DNA of 64,000 bases from Telmatherina bonti (lineage: Eukaryota; Chordata; Actinopteri; Atheriniformes; Telmatherinidae), in the NCBI GenBank assembly GCA_933228915.1, contig OW121835.1, positions 19,077,558 to 19,141,557 of the forward strand, in the 5' to 3' direction. Below are positions 42,110 to 64,000 of the stretch, piece after piece. The position numbers and the translations under genes were made by a program. The notes beneath the pieces are model-generated. The model did not search any database and was not told the origin of the DNA. It saw nothing but the letters and a program-made list of their open reading frames with translations. How positions within the stretch are numbered: the first letter of the stretch is position 1; the number at the start of each line of letters is the position of its first letter.

Positions 42110-42854
42110 TTTATTAAGATGTGTATTTACTTTCAATATATTAGAATAATGTAAGTCTATACAACTCTATTAGTAAAATAATCTCAGTAATACATTTATA
42201 TGATTCTAGCACTTGGTATATGGACCTACATAAGAAATCAGTTACATTATAGTCAGGCAACTATCACATATGTTTAATATCTTAGCCTCATCAGCCACAA
42301 CTTATTCAGCAATAACTGAGTGTATTACTCTGTACAAAAACTTTCAACAATTGAAAATGTTTGTTTCCATTGAACAGCTGCTGAGAAAGATAAAAAAAAC
42401 AAAAAAACAAGACTAAATATTCTCAGATTGGTTTGTGCTGATGTATTAATGCTTACTGAGGTCAAAAACCATCAAATTCTCACATAGACAGTATGGGAAG
42501 CTAGCGCCAACAATATCTCCACTTTTTTCTTTTCCATTCTTTTTTAAAATATTCAAAATATTTTGTTGATAATTAAATAATGCACCTTTTTCCCCCACTA
42601 AATCAACTAGCCATCTTTCTCAGCTTTGATTTATCGTGGTGTCGTTAATAAATGGAAAGATTTCATGTCCATGTGCACATTATGCATTTGCAAATGTAGC
42701 TTTTCCATCAAGAGTAATTGTCAGTTAATGTAGGCATAAAGCTGTCCAAATGAAACAATATCAGAGCTGAAAAGTACAGCTCTGATAAACGAACACTGAA
42801 GTCTTCACCACTTGTTTTTCATGGACGAGTTCTCAGGTTTAAGAATGGTTGCAA
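42110..42854 (-). other. cmklr2 3' UTR (probable)
   Basis: AT-rich DNA downstream of the cmklr2 stop with a minus-strand AATAAA at 42110-42115. No gene was recognised. Confidence 0.45.
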
Positions 42855-43931
42855 TCACAGTGTTGATGACACTACAGGCTCTTCCAGGGCAGTGCCCTGC
42901 TGACCTCCTGGCACCGACTCCATCTCTGTGGCAGAGATCGACTGGCTGAACTCTCTTAGTGAGCTCTTCGTTATGTCCAAACATGCACGCTTTAAAATGT
43001 GACGCACCTTTTTACCGAGCAGTATGTACAGCAGGGGATTAATGCAGCTGTTAAAAAAGCCTAAACTGGTGGCGAGAGGAAAGCCAGCTTTCAGAATGTT
43101 GTGGAGATAAAATGAGGAATGTATGGACAACTCCATCAAGCTGAATATGTGAAACGGTGCCCAGCATAAAAAGAAAGCCAAAATTACAACAGTGACTGTT
43201 TTGGAGAATCTAGTCATGCGGAGTAAACTCCCAGCCTGTCTCACCTTAATGGATAGTAGTATACCCGTCACACTTATGGCAGTAAAAGGCAAAAGAAAGC
43301 CCATGGTGGTACGGATGGTCACTATTGTAATATGTCTCACTGCTGCTATGTGCCCGTCATCTGTGTGGAAGTTGTTGTAGCACAACACCTTGTCATTTAA
43401 GCGTACAGTGTCACGAACGATCAGAGCTGGACAGCTCATGATGGCAGCAAGTGCCCATATCCAACCACACACAAACCAAGCCCTCTTTCGGGTTCGGTGC
43501 CTCTGAGACCAGTTAAGATGGACCAGAGAAATATATCTATCTATGCTGAGCACTGTGAGGAAGAGGACACTGGCATACATGTTCATCCCAGACACGAACG
43601 AGTTAATCTTACACATGGCCACACCAAAGTTCCAGTGGAAGTCTTTCAGAATGTAGTCAATGTAAAAAGGCAGAAAAAGCACAAATACAAAATCCGCAAT
43701 GGCTAGATTGAGCAACCACACACTGTTGACAGTCTTTTTGCTTTTAAATGCTGTCACCCAAATAACCGTTCCATTTCCAATCAAGCCAAGCACAGTGGAA
43801 ATAATATAGCTAACAACAGAGATAATATGGATAGGCTCCTTTTGCCTGTGGTCTACTTGAAGCTCCTCCACATCCCCATACTCCAAGTACTCATATGTGT
43901 AGTTTTCATAGTCTTGGCCAGAGTTTTCCAT
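42855..43931 (-). CDS. cmklr2: Chemerin-like receptor 2 (GPR1), class A GPCR
   Basis: Seven-helix plasma-membrane receptor of the chemoattractant group, 358 aa, coding in one exon. The start chosen (MENSGQDYENYTYEYLEYGD) is the first ATG after a strong acceptor, ttctcttccttgcag, that ends at 43965. The open frame runs on upstream through that acceptor to 44030, but this part is intron. Seen: N-glycosylation sequon N10-Y-T, acidic tyrosine-rich N-terminus, GNGTVIW in helix 1, NLAIADF in helix 2, C107 before helix 3, DRY at 131-133, an ECL2 cysteine (VLCYNNF), CWAPFH in helix 6, NPLLY in helix 7, and a Ser-rich tail. The position between ndufs1 and adam23 matches human GPR1, which favours this over CMKLR1. 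Confidence 0.9.
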   Translation of the reverse strand: MENSGQDYENYTYEYLEYGDVEELQVDHRQKEPIHIISVVSYIISTVLGLIGNGTVIWVTAFKSKKTVNSVWLLNLAIADFVFVLFLPFYIDYILKDFHWNFGVAMCKINSFVSGMNMYASVLFLTVLSIDRYISLVHLNWSQRHRTRKRAWFVCGWIWALAAIMSCPALIVRDTVRLNDKVLCYNNFHTDDGHIAAVRHITIVTIRTTMGFLLPFTAISVTGILLSIKVRQAGSLLRMTRFSKTVTVVILAFFLCWAPFHIFSLMELSIHSSFYLHNILKAGFPLATSLGFFNSCINPLLYILLGKKVRHILKRACLDITKSSLREFSQSISATEMESVPGGQQGTALEEPVVSSTL

Positions 43932-43964
43932 TGTCGAACAGATGGAACCCCAATCTGAAGTTAT

Positions 43965-45116
43965 CTGCAAGGAAGAGAAGTTTAATGATAAGATTCTGTC
44001 ACGTGGATAATCACTTGGCTTTTTATTCATCCTTCATCACAACATTCTCACCTCACACTGATTTAGCTGCTCTTCACAAGGTTCCAGCTTCCTGCCTGGC
44101 CATTCTGTCTGATCATCCAGTTCCTGTTGAAGTTAGTGCTGGGTGTGTCCTGGAACATTGTGTCAACATCCATTTAGATCAGCATTGGGAGAAGACAGTG
44201 AGATGCCACACAGATTAGGCAGAAAGAGAAAACAGATTTATTTTTCTCTTCCTTGTTGATTAAAAAAAAAAAAAAAAGGAGCAGACAATTTGTATTGTTA
44301 CACTCTGTAGGAAGAAAAGCTTGTATTTGATTGTTCCTCTTGAGAAATGACATCATGACCCAATAAATCATGGCGAGGGGTTTGTGAATGCCAGCTGTTT
44401 AGTATCATATTAAGGTCAGAACTGGGTCCAAGTTCTTACTGGGGTTATGCCAGGAATCAAATTCACAACAAATCACTACTTTGAGGTTAATGCTGAACAA
44501 GATGCTTCTTAGATACTATTTATCATATAATCAAAATATGCTTACATACAGTAGGCTTTCAGCCATTTGATAATGTTTCAAAAGCAAAAGAAGAGCTTAA
44601 AATAATTTCTAACCAATGAAAACAATTTACATGTAAATGAAAAGATTAGAAATTAACAAAAAAAAAAACCTCATATATGGACTAAATCAAGTGCAATGAG
44701 TGAATAACAAAAGTAGTATATAGTTTGCCACTTTATTTTACATTTACATAAACTACTGGAGGTGTAATGGCATCATTGGGTTACAACAAAACAATACAAT
44801 TAATATAAATGTTGTAAACCTTATCAAGTAAATACTCATAAGACTCATAAATATGTAGCAAAAAGTTCAAGTTTTTTTGTTTGTTTTTTACTAAACTGAA
44901 TGCAAATTCAGTTTTATGACAAAGGGGGGTGGAGGGGGGCTAAATACGATGAATCTCATCACCAAAGCTTTTAATATTAGAAACACAATGTCAGGCTTGC
45001 ACATAGGAGGTACCGTAGTGCAACAATGACACTACGGGCATACTAATGAAGTATTTTCTTTTGTTTTGTTTTGTTTTCCTTTAGGTTTTGAGGCGGAGAG
45101 AGAATGCAAGACTTAC
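43965..45116 (-). other. cmklr2 5' UTR intron
   Basis: Inferred intron between the acceptor at 43965 and a donor at 45116 (exon end TTTTAG, then gtaagt). No other gene was recognised in it. Confidence 0.5.
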
Positions 45117-45400
45117 CTAAAAGTGCAGCTTTTGGCTCTTTTTCCCGTTTTTGGATCCGAACAAGCAGCAGCTGCGGACCGCGGTTTGTAGTTCACTTCA
45201 GCCTGGCCTCGTCCGTTACTTCTGGTTCGGTTTTCACCAACTCTTTTCGGTCGCATGTGAAGTCTATCCGTGAGTTCATCCAAACTAAACTCCGTTTCAG
45301 GCTGAGATGTGCAGTGGGTGCGTCTGGCTGACGCGTCAAACATGGACCTCAGAGGGAAGGAAAAATAATTGGTCACCAGCACGGAATGAAGAATGCTTTC
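45117..45400 (-). promoter_or_regulatory. Probable cmklr2 5' non-coding exon and promoter
   Basis: A good minus-strand donor follows base 45117. The region up to about 45.35 kb is rich in CpG for this window. An 89-codon frame here (45113-45382) crosses the donor and has no recognised product. Confidence 0.4.
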
Positions 45401-48400
45401 ATTCAGCGAAGCTGTGGCTGCTTTTCATAACTGCTGCTGTGTAAACTATCAACACACACATTCCCCTCTCAGGAATGACTCAACAGAGGTTTAAAAGTTT
45501 CAGGGATTTTTTTTTTTTTTTTTGGCTTCTGCTTTCCAAAAACACAGTTTTAGTTGAATCTACACACTGCCTCTTGCTTCTGCTTTTCTTTCACTTGGTC
45601 AGCACTTCGCTCCTTGGTTTCTATAAGAGGATACATTTATTGAATTGTGAGCTTTTTAAACTGCCATTTATAGATCTTTTTTATTGTTATTATCATCATT
45701 ATTTCTCTCATTCTGTAAATTGCATTGCAAGTACAGATATGTTGAAACTAGTATAGGTAGGTAATGTTGAAAAAAACATCCTGTAATACAGACATAATGA
45801 CAGTCCATCTCCACTGCTCACACATAGCAGACCAATTATGTCACCTTTTAATGTCTTTCATTAGGCCACCCATGAGTGCCTACACATCTTTGAAGAAGCA
45901 CGTGCATGGTTTTGAAATGACGTAATTGCAAGCGGTTATGAGGGGTTATTTGCTTCAGAGAAGCACGGCAGACATTACACAACTGATTTCACAGACCAAT
46001 GCACAGTTTGTCGTCTGAGGAGTATTTTGATATCCACGTGGGAAATATTTCTTCAAAAGCAACACACTTCTGAAAAGGCACAGTTAGTGCATGGTTAAAC
46101 ATTTGCTCCTCATATCCATCAAGTGTTAACAGATTCAAACGCGTGAAACATCACACCAGCTGTACTGTTTCTGAGATCAGCTGTGAAGTATTTTATGTGA
46201 AATTAATAGCAATAATGTTTTTATTTTAAAAAAAAAAAAAAAAAAAATGGGGGAAATGATTGACTAGCCTGTATCATTAGCTGGTGTTCTTGTGTCTTTC
46301 TTTTTTAAAGATAAATTGCCATGTTCAGGTGTTGGTTTTGTCAGACTTTTATTTATTCTTATTCTGACATTTGTGTTCAGATTCGTGCGGTAAGCTTTTA
46401 TCAGTAGTCTTCTTCTGCCACAGTCATTAGGATTAGCAGTCATCTTGTCAGCTACTACTTTGGTGTACTCACATGCATCAGTTGTACATTCTTGTTGCCT
46501 GTTTTGCATTCTTAAAGAGTTTTGTCTTCACACTGCCCTCAGTGCAACCGCGTCTCGTCTCTATTCGTTATGGTTCTCCTGGCCATGCTCGCCACAAACA
46601 GGCCAGCCAAATACATTTATCTTGGTCTTATTTTATTAAAGAATGTGCCCTCATCTTGAATTGTGAAAATTTTGTGCCGAAAAGAAAGCAGTTTTATCCT
46701 TTGAGATATTCATGGAGTCTGCTGGTTCTTCCTCTCTCACAGCTATCACAGGAAGTCTAATTGAAACCCTGTACCAAACCTGAAGCCCACTCTGTTTCGT
46801 TTAGAGTAGTTTGCAGAGGAGAAACGTGTCAAAATAAAAAAAAAACTGAAAGTTTGCAGACAGTATGTAAATACTAGTTGACTTTTCATGGCTGATGGAG
46901 AATGATGTTTACATCATCAGAGCTGTGAGGCCACCTTATGAGCTGCACTTTTCAAGCATGTTGCTTTCATGACCTTGTTCAAATCAGCAATGTTGCATCA
47001 GGAGCTCCATGAGTAAGTGAAAAAAAACCTTACAAATAGAAAATCAGCTAAATTACAGTGCTTCTACTAACGTAGACACCACAGTTAGAAGAGAATTTAG
47101 TTGCTATACACATTTAATCATGGCAGACATTGATATGGGGACACTGCAGTTTACTCTTCTCCTTTTGTCTCATCAGCTAGGCAGATTGCTTTGCCTCAAC
47201 CCACAGTGACCCAAAATGACCATCTCATTCCTCTGTGGAGGATGCAGCCCTGGGGGAGAGCTGTCACATCCCTCAGTAGTTCTGTGGAGTCTAGCAATCA
47301 AAACTAAAAGTCTTTCCACACTCTGGTTATGCTCCTACAGTCTTCCTCTGAAATATTCTGCTACATGAAAGGTCCACCAGAAAAGGGCATGTTAGGGGAA
47401 CAGTGGCCATCACATGGACATTTGGTATCATCTCCAGATGCTGTGCTTGGATAAATGAGGAGCTCATTCAATATCCAGTTTCTGGTAACTAAAACAGTAA
47501 AAAGTTTTCATAATGTGGTAAAGATGATTCAGGCTTGCAAAAAAAAAAAAAAAACCCCAAACATTTAGACAAATAAGATTTTGCCTTCTGATTTTTACTA
47601 TTTATTTAATCATTCTTTTAGCTGTCAGAAGATGTCATGCTAGTTAACCTTTTTGCAGCATCTATGATTAAAGATTAAAATCACATGATTAGTTTGCTAT
47701 GTGGTCTCCATCTGAAGCAAACTGTATGTCTAATTAGATAGAAATTCATTTACCATTTTACTTTAAATGCATCTTATAAATGAAGTGTGAAAAATTGTGA
47801 GATCTGTGTCATGTTGGTAATTGAGAAATCTCTTTCAGAAGTGAATGATGATGCTTCCTGTAAGGTTTCAATTTGCTTGATGCATCAAACACAGTTCAGT
47901 GTTATTGAGGGAATCACTGATTTTGGCTTCAGTTTAATTTACTCTGTCCCAGGGTTCTGGTGTACAGATGCAGACTCACTGTTTCTCCACCATGACATAT
48001 GAAGAAACGTGAAGAGAATATGGACATTCCTTTGGTTATTAGTAACACATGTGCATTTCATGTTATGATCATGTTTTTTTTGTTTTTTTTAATTGAAAAA
48101 GTCTTTTATAATAAGCTAATAAAATGATGTATAAGACATCTAACCACCTCAGATAAATACTAATGCATGACACATTTATTGAACAAAAACCAAGCAAGTT
48201 CAAAAAGTACAATATAGGGTGAAATAAACAATTTAGCTTTTAAAATCACATTTTGCAGATATAAGTTTAAACTTCCTAGCAGAGGGATTTTAGCCCACTT
48301 TTCACTATTTCTTTATTAACTTTAACCCTTTTCAGTTGACTGAGGTCTGTTACTGTTTATTTATCCACCACCAGACTATTTCAGTCAAGTTGAGGTCTGT

Positions 48401-48436
48401 AGACAAAACAGAGAAAAGGGGAGTAAGGGCATTTCT

Positions 48437-48715
48437 TTAGTCTATCCCTGTAAACAAGCTACACTTATCTTTATCTTTGAAATTTGCTGTTGAACTTTTT
48501 GCAGTTTCTCTGAGCATTTGCGTACTCCGACCTTGGCTTGAACTTGCTATGACGTCAACTCTTTTAAAGACTGCCAGTTGTCTAGAGTATTTCTTACTTG
48601 TGATATTTACTCCAAATTGTTTGGCAATGGCCTTACAACCTTTCACAGACTGATGTGCATAAACAGTTGCTTGTCTTAGATAAATGCTTTTCTCTCTCCT
48701 CCACTGGGTTATCAA
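48437..48715 (-). pseudogene. Tc1/mariner-type transposase N-terminal fragment
   Basis: A 92-codon minus-strand frame includes SVKGCKAIAKQFGVNITSKK, which resembles the first helix-turn-helix of Tc1 transposases (KxGxGYKAIAKxLGV). No catalytic DDE blocks follow in frame. AT-rich sequence down to about 48.18 kb may belong to the same relic. It directly abuts the MITE at 48734. Confidence 0.5.
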
Positions 48716-48733
48716 TCATCTGAAGCTCAAGAC

Positions 48734-48941
48734 CAGAGGTGTCCAAAGTCAGCCCTCGAGGACTGCCGTCATGCAGATTTTGTATTTATTTCTGCTTCAG
48801 CACACCAGACTAAAATTAAAAGGATCTAACAGCCTGTAAAGGTCTGCATAATGACTCATTAGTTTAAAGCAGCTGTGTTGGAGCATGGATGCATAGAAAA
48901 CCTGCAGGATTGTAACCCTCGAGGACCAGAGCTGAACACTG
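48734..48941. mobile_element. Short palindromic hAT-type MITE, copy 3
   Basis: Ends CAGAGGTGTCCAAAGTCAGCCCTCGAGGAC and, inverted, CAGTGTTCAGCTCTGGTCCTCGAGGG. The interior shares AGACTAAAATTAA and AACCTGCAGGAT with the copy at 41526-41736. No intact target duplication was seen. Confidence 0.75.
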
Positions 48942-49850
48942 TAGACCATGAAACTGCCAAAAAACCAGTGCTTTACTCACACTTACTGATGATCAGTTAA
49001 TCAAGTTCATTTTAATAAGCAGCACCTGGCTGCTATGAATAAACATATATATAAATAAATTATGCCCGCATAGGTCAAGTCTTCTAAATGAAAGAGGGTG
49101 TCACTATTTCACATTACTGAAAGTAAAAATATTGGAAGTAGTATTTTCACCTGCGAGTCATACTGCTTTTGTGGATTTTAAGAAGCAGTTTTTGTTAATA
49201 TGTAAAACAGATTGAGTAATACTGAATATTATAATGAACTCATAAGAACTCAGCGTGACATATACACATATTCATATTGTTTCTCAGACATTTGGCAACA
49301 TTTTATGGGACAAACTGTGCTCAAAATCCTGTGAAACACAGATTTTTGTCTTCTGCCCCTTAAAGGACACAGAGAGCAGAAGATTACAACATAAACATTT
49401 TGGCATATCAAGTTGTAATAAATGATCTAAAAAAAAAAAAAAAATCCCCTCGAAATAGAATAGGTAATTTATTTTTTATTTAAAAAAAAATTTTTTTTTG
49501 GACGTTTTATTTAAGGGACAAATAAAGACCTCATATTGAAAGAATTTGATTTATTTGGTCCTTTTTGCATAGGTTGGGTCTTTATGGGTTAAACTGTAAT
49601 GATTCAAGCAAGCAACGTTTTCAGTGTGAATGATTTTAATCATCACAGTAATCATCGTTTATAATAATCATAATAATAATTATTTACGGTTTCATTGTTA
49701 TATTATATCTTGTACTATTTATTCATGGGGAAAGACGAGTTGCTACCGTCATCTGGCTGTTATAGGCCTGTGAGGAGGAAGGACATCATCTAGGAGGAGC
49801 CTGCTGCTTTGCTGGCTGGCCACCGCGCATCCTCCCACCCCCCACCTCAC

Positions 49851-50032
49851 CCCCACCCCATCCTTTTCCTCCCCTACTCCACCTCAGCCGCTACTGCAGC
49901 ATCAGAGCCCGGTGTCTCCTGGATGGATCTGTGAAGAAAGCCACCCCCTACCCCGCACGCCACGATGGGCCGCGAGCTATCAAACGCGTCGTTGTGATGA
50001 TATAGAGATATTTCAGTTATCAAATATGAATC
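49851..50032 (+). promoter_or_regulatory. adam23 promoter and 5' UTR region
   Basis: A C-rich pyrimidine tract (49820-49885) and a short GC-richer stretch precede the adam23 start. No TATA box was recognised. The transcription start was not located. Confidence 0.4.
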
Positions 50033-60212
<10,180 letters not shown>

Positions 60213-61720
60213 GTACGTGATTTCACTGTAAAAACTAGCTTTATGGTTCGTATTTTGATTTATTTTTGGTTGATGCTCCTTAGTTTGTGGTTATTACGCG
60301 AAAAATGCAGTTCCTGCATTTTGACTGCAGGAACCTTTCCAAGAAATCGGGTCTTTATTTGACCGCCTGCATTTCAGAGAAAGAAACTTTGTGCTAAACA
60401 GACTGATTGGGGTGTAATTTAATCTCCAAAAGCTGCTTTAGTTGGAAAATGGTTCTTTAAGAGTTCATTGTACAAAATGTTTGATTGTTAAAGTATTCCC
60501 TCCATATCATTTGTGATTTTTTTTGTCTTCTGTCGTCTCAAGTTAAATATTTATTGCAGATCCTAAAATATGTTAACTTGGAGTTGCACATCAGTAAATG
60601 TTGCTACAGTCTGCAAACACAAGGAGACGTTGCATAAGCACTAAGAGCAGCATCATGATCGACTGCTTTGATTCAGAAAGATAGGACTGACAAGAGAGAA
60701 TTGAATCTGAGCATTAAATTACAAGACTCTGGTTGTTCATTTGTAGTTAAGTTCTCTTGTATAAAGTGAAAATGCAGCAGAAATGTGTAACATGAAGTGA
60801 TTTTTGTGAATGCAGCTGAAACAACCTCTTCATTTATTATAACCGTGTAAAATGTGTCTGCTGTTGCTCTTAGAGTTCAGACACTGGTAATAAAAAGTAA
60901 ATGTAAATAATGAACTGTAAATTTCTGAATTTTCTAACCACCAATCTACTCTAATGCACAAAAGAAAACATCCCCAGCACAACTGAAGCACACTTCCTTG
61001 TTTTACATCTCTATAGGTTGCTGTGTGACCAGTGCAGCAGGAGTGACTCACGACTCGCTATTTCATTTACTCCATCCACCCTTCTCTTAGACCTCAGTGG
61101 AAATACAAAATATCTATGGCTTAAATGATCATTTCAGTTCTCTCAAATTTCCCCTGGGTTATTTAAGTGCTGGATGCTCCTAGTTTCAACTCCCCTTAAA
61201 AGAAGAGCAGAGAAAGCTGGGCTGCACTGTGCACTTGGCACGCTTTTTAAAGAAATTTCCACTAGTCTAATGAAACAAATTGTGTACTTCGAGGCCATGA
61301 GGTCCTTGTTATTATTGGTGAATAAAGGGTGCGGTGTACAAACTAGAAAAATCCTACAATTCTAACAGCCAAGCATGGTGGTGGCAGCATTATGATGGTG
61401 TGACGTTCGTTTGGGAATAATTTAAAGGTAATAGTAAAAGGTTCTTCTGAAATTTTAGAGCTAACCTCAAGTGCCCTACGCTTATATGATGTGGCTAAAT
61501 GATTTAAAATGAAAAATATTGTTGTTTTGTTCTATTACCAGACCAATGTCCACCACAGTTTGTTAGTACAGAGGGAGGGTGCCACTTAAACCTTCTGTAA
61601 TAAGAGTAAAATGTATAAATCTGCTCATATCGTTCACAAACAGTTACTGACACTATTAATGCACATGTCCACTGGACAGGGGATCAAATTTGCAAAAACA
61701 ATTTTTTTTTAAAAATTTAA
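60213..61720 (+). other. adam23 intron after the last visible exon, 5' part
   Basis: Starts gtacgt. No further adam23 exon was found up to the window end, so this intron exceeds 3.7 kb and contains a Tc1 relic and the L1 element. Confidence 0.7.
61150..61420 (+). pseudogene. Tc1-like transposase relic
   Basis: AAGCATGGTGGTGGCAGCATTATGATGGTGTG at about 61370-61402 encodes KHGGGSIMMV, the hallmark Tc1 block. Upstream residues KKAGLHC-like (AEKAGLHC) in a different frame fit the preceding part. No inverted repeats were located. Confidence 0.6.
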
Positions 61721-64000
61721 TTTAATTTTTTTTTTTTAACTTTAATTTTTATTGAAGATTTTGTCATATATAGGACAAATACGGAACAACAATGAAAAGA
61801 ACGAGGTGTGGAGTCGGAGGAGGTCATATCCAATATTCAGAAAAGAACAAAAACTAAATTACTGATTTATATACAGTACATGAAGATAAATTCACAAATG
61901 TATTTTAAAGTTAGGCCACTCGTGTAAAAAACGAAAGACAGGATATCATGATATGCAAACGTATCACAAATCCACAGGAGGCAATTTACCTTATATACAT
62001 AACCTGCTCCAGACAAGTTTGATAATTAAGTATCCAAATTTACAAAAGAAATCCACTTCTTCTACTTTTCATTGTATTCAGATTCTTTTAACCTAATAAT
62101 GAAGGTTAGTTTCTCCATCTGAGATATGTTGTTTATAATGCTAGTCCACTGGTACTTATCCGGGGCTTTAGGATTGAGCCAGAGTTTTGTTACAGCCTTC
62201 CGTGCTGCAGATAGAAGGATCTTAGTTAAGTACTGGTCCTCACCCCGTACTACTTTGCTAATATTCCCCAAATACATCACAGTACATTCTCTTGGGATAT
62301 TATATCCAAGAACCTTTTGTATTTCCGTGTTGACAGAGAACCAGTATGATTGTATTTTAGGACAAGTCCAGAAGATATGAGTGTGGTGAGCTTCCACACT
62401 ACCACAATCTCTCCAACAAGCTTGTTGGATTTGGAGTTGTTTACTCTTCACATGTGGTGTAAAAAAGAATCTAATGATACCTTTCCAGTTAAATTCTCTC
62501 CAGGTCATTGAATTAGTAGATGTCTGTAGTAATGCACAAGCTTCGTACCATTCCTCCTCTGTTATTGTAACATTCAGTTCTCGCTCCCACCTAGCTTTTA
62601 CATAAAGTGATGTGGTCTTGAGATTACTTATTAAACTATTGTAGAGTCTTGAAATTGTTTTAGTTTTATTTTGGTTGTAAGCACTAATTATTTCAATGAT
62701 TGGATTAACATCCTCAGAGACTGTCTCTCTAATTTCTTTATTGTAATAATCTCTTAACTGAAGGTATCTAAACAGGTCCCGATTTTTTAAGTCAAATGTG
62801 ATTTTCATGTCCTGAAAAGTCCTCATCCTATTGTCTTTAGTAGCCACACAAAAGGCAGTCAGTCCCTTCCTCATCCAGTCTTTAAATACAGAGTCATATG
62901 TACCTGGTTTAAACCCTTCATCTAGTGCAATCCACCTTAGTAATTTGGTACTTTTTTTCCCAATTTTAGTTGTTTAACAAGAGAGAACCATGTTTCTATA
63001 GAGAATATAGTGACTGGGTCTAGAAGGTTTCTAAGACCACTGTTCAGATTCTCCTCCCCCAGTATTGTTTGGATCTTATAACCAGGTACAGGTACATAGT
63101 TCTCAATATCTTTCCATCATGCCTCATAAGTACTATCACACCAACAACACAGAGGTTTAAGTTGTGCAGCTTGAAAATACAGTTTTAGGTTTGGGAGAGA
63201 CATTCCACCTTTATCCTTTGGCAGCTGGAGTGTGGAGAAACGTATCCTGGCCCTCTTGCCCCCCCATATAAATCTTGACATTATCTTGTCCCATGCTACA
63301 AACTGTTGCAATGCTATTTCTGCTGGAAGAGATTGAAATAGATACAAAAGTCTTGGCAATATATTCATCTTTATAACACTTATTTTACGAGCAAAATCCA
63401 ATGGGTACGTGGACCATCTCTCCAAATCCTTTTTCAAATTCTCAGTAAGTGGATTATAATTAGCTTCATATAGTAAATCTGGTATTTTGGTTATGTTGAC
63501 CCCCAAGTACTTGATTGTTGTAGTAGTCCAATTGACATTAAATTTATTCCTAATTCCCTCTCTGGGTAAATAATTAAAGTGGATAATTTGTGTTATTGTG
63601 ATGTTAAGTTTGTATCCCGAGTATGAATTAAACTCTTCTAATAGTTTTATAAGTCTGGTATCAATTTCCCTAATATATAACATAATGTCATCTGCAAACA
63701 AGCCTATTTTATGCTCATTTTCTCCAAGCGTAATTCCAAATATATTTTCATCCCGTCGAATTGCCTGGGCCAGGGGCTCTATATACAGAGCAAAGGGTGT
63801 CGGGCTGAGGCAACAACCCTGCCTCGTGCCTCTGTGTAATTCAAAACGGTCTGTCAAAGAGCCATTCACCTTAATTCTTGCAGTAGGTTGCTGATAAATT
63901 GCCTTAATGGCTCTTATTGAGTCTTGACTAAACCCAAATCTTTCCAGTGTTAGATACAGAAACTCCCAATCTACTCTATCAAAGGCCTTTTCGGTGTCGA
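61721..64000 (-). mobile_element. L1-clade LINE, ORF2 C-terminal half and 3' UTR (5' part beyond window)
   Basis: Minus-strand non-LTR retrotransposon. From the window edge: DTEKAFDRVDWEFL, RGTRQGCCLSPTPFALYIEP and FADDIMLYI, the core reverse-transcriptase blocks including the FADD catalytic pair. After the RT comes a long C-terminal region with CWRDCG...H...FWTCP, the L1-type cysteine/histidine motif. The frame is open from 64000 to 63117, then has one TGA, reads on in the same frame to about 62960, shifts once, and is open again at 62874-62062. A T-rich tract at 61708-61737 on the plus strand is the poly(A) tail of the element. So ORF2 here shows only one stop and one shift. Confidence 0.88.

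Larger units (their letters stand above)
45401..49850. other. Intergenic region cmklr2-adam23
   Basis: No gene was recognised. It holds a poly(T) run at about 45508-45523, a poly(A) run at about 46229-46246, a DNA-transposon relic at 48.2-48.7 kb and a hAT MITE at 48734-48941. Frames at 46264-46760 occur on both strands without recognisable motifs. In mammals ZDBF2 lies in this interval, and nothing like it is seen. Confidence 0.55.

Noticed and set aside
45113..45382. 89-codon minus-strand frame as a separate small gene
   Set aside because: It crosses a strong donor that fits a cmklr2 5' UTR exon, and shows no known domain.

Overview
The window is nuclear genomic DNA of a bony fish, most likely a teleost. 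Genes are split into short exons by GT-AG introns. Intergenic DNA is AT-rich and holds many microsatellites. The interspersed repeats are typical of fish: Tc1, hAT and hAT-derived MITEs, L2, RTE and L1 LINEs. No prokaryotic, plasmid, phage or CRISPR feature was seen. Nearly all short open frames are chance frames in introns, UTRs or repeats. The genes below were assembled by hand from splice sites, reading phase and conserved protein sequence.

Layout. (1) 1-2417, +: last exons of slc15a1 (PepT1 peptide transporter). (2) 4638-18026, +: complete stk24 (MST3 kinase), 11 coding exons, 433 aa. (3) 26438-30523, -: complete ino80d (INO80 chromatin-remodelling subunit), 9 coding exons, 998 aa, with a 5' non-coding exon near 32.3-32.6 kb. 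(4) 33464-39471, -: complete ndufs1 (75-kDa iron-sulfur subunit of respiratory complex I), 18 coding exons, 736 aa, with a 5' non-coding exon near 40.1 kb. (5) 42855-43931, -: cmklr2/gpr1 (chemerin-receptor-like GPCR), one coding exon, 358 aa. (6) 50033-60212, +: first eight coding exons of adam23 (signal peptide, prodomain, furin site, start of the metalloprotease domain); the rest lies beyond the window. (7) about 61.72-64.0 kb, -: an L1-type LINE in an adam23 intron, cut by the window edge.

The genes are unrelated housekeeping, signalling and adhesion genes and do not form one pathway. What links them is synteny. slc15a1-stk24 matches the tandem pair on human 13q32, and ino80d-ndufs1-cmklr2-adam23 keeps the order and orientation of human 2q33. 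The two blocks meet between stk24 and ino80d, which converge at about 20-24 kb. EEF1B2, which lies between NDUFS1 and GPR1 in human, is not visible here.

I found no convincing new biological system. The most informative structures are a Tc1 transposon whose transposase is split by a hAT element with a perfect 8-bp target duplication, several hAT-type MITEs (one with a 9-bp direct repeat at its ends), and an L1 copy with few disabling changes. All gene names come from recalled family sequence and motif recognition; no database search was possible.
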